The position numbers and the translations under genes were made by a program. A stretch of DNA of 22,589 nucleotides from DASUHT01 sp038230835 (lineage in GTDB: Bacteria; Actinomycetota; Thermoleophilia; Gaiellales; JAICJC01), in assembly GCA_038230835.1 (NCBI GenBank), contig JBBRMM010000032.1:1-22589 (forward strand), read 5' to 3'. Positions 22,139 through 22,589 of the stretch are shown one piece after another; within the stretch, counting starts at the first letter, position 1, and each line of letters starts with the position of its first letter. Below the pieces are notes generated by a model. That model was not told where the DNA came from and did no database searches. It worked only from the letters and a program-made list of their open reading frames with translations.

Positions 22139-22497
22139 GAACGGGTCGCCGGGCGACTGACGGGTGTGGTGTGGGCCGCCGCCGGCTCGGCAGGGTGGAG
22201 CAGCCGGCCCGCCGGATCACCCCAGGCGTGACGGAACGGGCGGGGCGCCGGGCAGATCTTGCGGCGCTCCGGTGCCAACCAGGATCGTGTCAGCGCCGTC
22301 CCGGAAAGTGCCGCTGACGAGACTCGGAACCTGGTTGGTGAGCCCCCCTCGCTGACCGGATCGGGCTCGACGTTCACCAGGGGCTCGCTCCCGCGTCATT
22401 CCTGCCCGAGTGGGCTCGCAACTGGTGAGGACTCACACTCGGCGTCGGAGCTGCCGATAACACCGACAGGGGAATCGGGAACAACCGGGGGGTCCAC
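22139..22497. other. Gene-free stretch between the ABC operon and a secreted-protein gene
   Basis: I see no convincing gene here. The only short frames are low-quality and lack ribosome-binding sites. The stretch holds a bipartite dyad at 22275-22338 and a smaller one, CCGAGTG (22406-22412) against CACTCGG (22436-22442). There is no T-rich tail for an intrinsic terminator. The 3' part probably contains the leader of the gene starting at 22498. Confidence 0.5.
22275..22338. repeat. Bipartite inverted repeat, possible structured RNA
   Basis: CCAACCAGG (22275-22283) pairs with CCTGGTTGG (22330-22338). Inside it TCAGCG (22290-22295) pairs with CGCTGA (22312-22317). Together they form an extended stem with an internal loop and a 16-base terminal loop. 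It could be an RNA element after the ABC operon or in the leader of the next gene. It does not match a riboswitch class I recognise. Confidence 0.5.
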
Positions 22498-22589
22498 ATG
22501 CACGTCTTCAGTCAACGCGCGTTCGCTGTGGCGTTCGCGCTCGCAGCGCTCGCGCTGCCCACAGCTTCAGCAACGTCAGCAGCAGGGTC
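22498..22589 (+). CDS. Secreted protein, N-terminal signal peptide only (runs off the right edge)
   Basis: ATG 22498 follows a G-rich ribosome-binding site (GGGGGG, about five bases upstream). The 30 visible codons are a signal peptide: MHVFSQRAFAVAFALAAL, then ALPTASATSAAG, with a likely cleavage site after ATSA or TASA. The mature protein is outside the window, so its function cannot be assigned. Confidence 0.7.
   Translation, partial: MHVFSQRAFAVAFALAALALPTASATSAAG

Noticed and set aside
1..22589. CRISPR array or rRNA genes
   Set aside because: No regularly spaced repeats and no rRNA-like conserved segments were seen anywhere in the window.

Overview
The window is high-GC DNA (roughly two thirds G+C by eye) with dense, mostly short-gapped genes, many GTG starts, twin-arginine and lipoprotein-type signals, several apparently leaderless starts, and actinobacterial-style families (MauE/MauD-like redox proteins, a YkuD L,D-transpeptidase, a CxxC small protein). 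It looks like an actinomycetote chromosome, perhaps a deep soil lineage. Nothing in the window fixes the genus. There is no phage, CRISPR or plasmid hallmark. The only mobile DNA is the tip of an IS3-type element at the left edge.

Left part (1-2998): the end of an IS3-family element, a tRNA-Pro(UGG), a serine hydrolase of the beta-lactamase/NylB type, and a convergent 428-aa protein with a weak nitroreductase-like N-terminus. Next (3090-6077) comes a tight operon resembling the maturation half of a methylamine dehydrogenase (mau) cluster: a MauE-like membrane protein, a Tat-exported Cys-rich homologue of the MADH light chain, a MauD-like thioredoxin-fold protein, a 24-codon ORF, a polytopic membrane protein and a small conserved-looking protein. 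No MADH heavy chain is present, and the light-chain homologue appears to lack the second tryptophan needed for a normal TTQ cofactor. A convergent pair follows: a TolB-type propeller and an L,D-transpeptidase. Then come a 48-aa membrane peptide, a GAF protein, a solo DNA methyltransferase and a small secreted protein.

Middle part (10016-17384): a co-directional exopolysaccharide-type locus. It holds a membrane-bound GGDEF+HD-GYP c-di-GMP enzyme, a polytopic membrane protein, a processive GT2 synthase, a bactofilin-like beta-helix joined to a NodB-type deacetylase, and a UDP-GlcNAc 2-epimerase. The parts suggest synthesis, modification and c-di-GMP control of an amino-sugar polymer. The deacetylase gene and the epimerase gene each carry an apparent one-base frameshift, either assembly errors or decay.

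Right part (17399-22589): a leftward cupredoxin lipoprotein faces a rightward unit made of a 66-aa CxxC protein and a heterodimeric ABC exporter. The intergenic segment between them carries a perfect 23-bp inverted repeat. The core of that repeat recurs immediately before the ABC genes, where it overlaps a plausible -10 box spaced for leaderless transcription. The window ends in the signal peptide of a further secreted protein.
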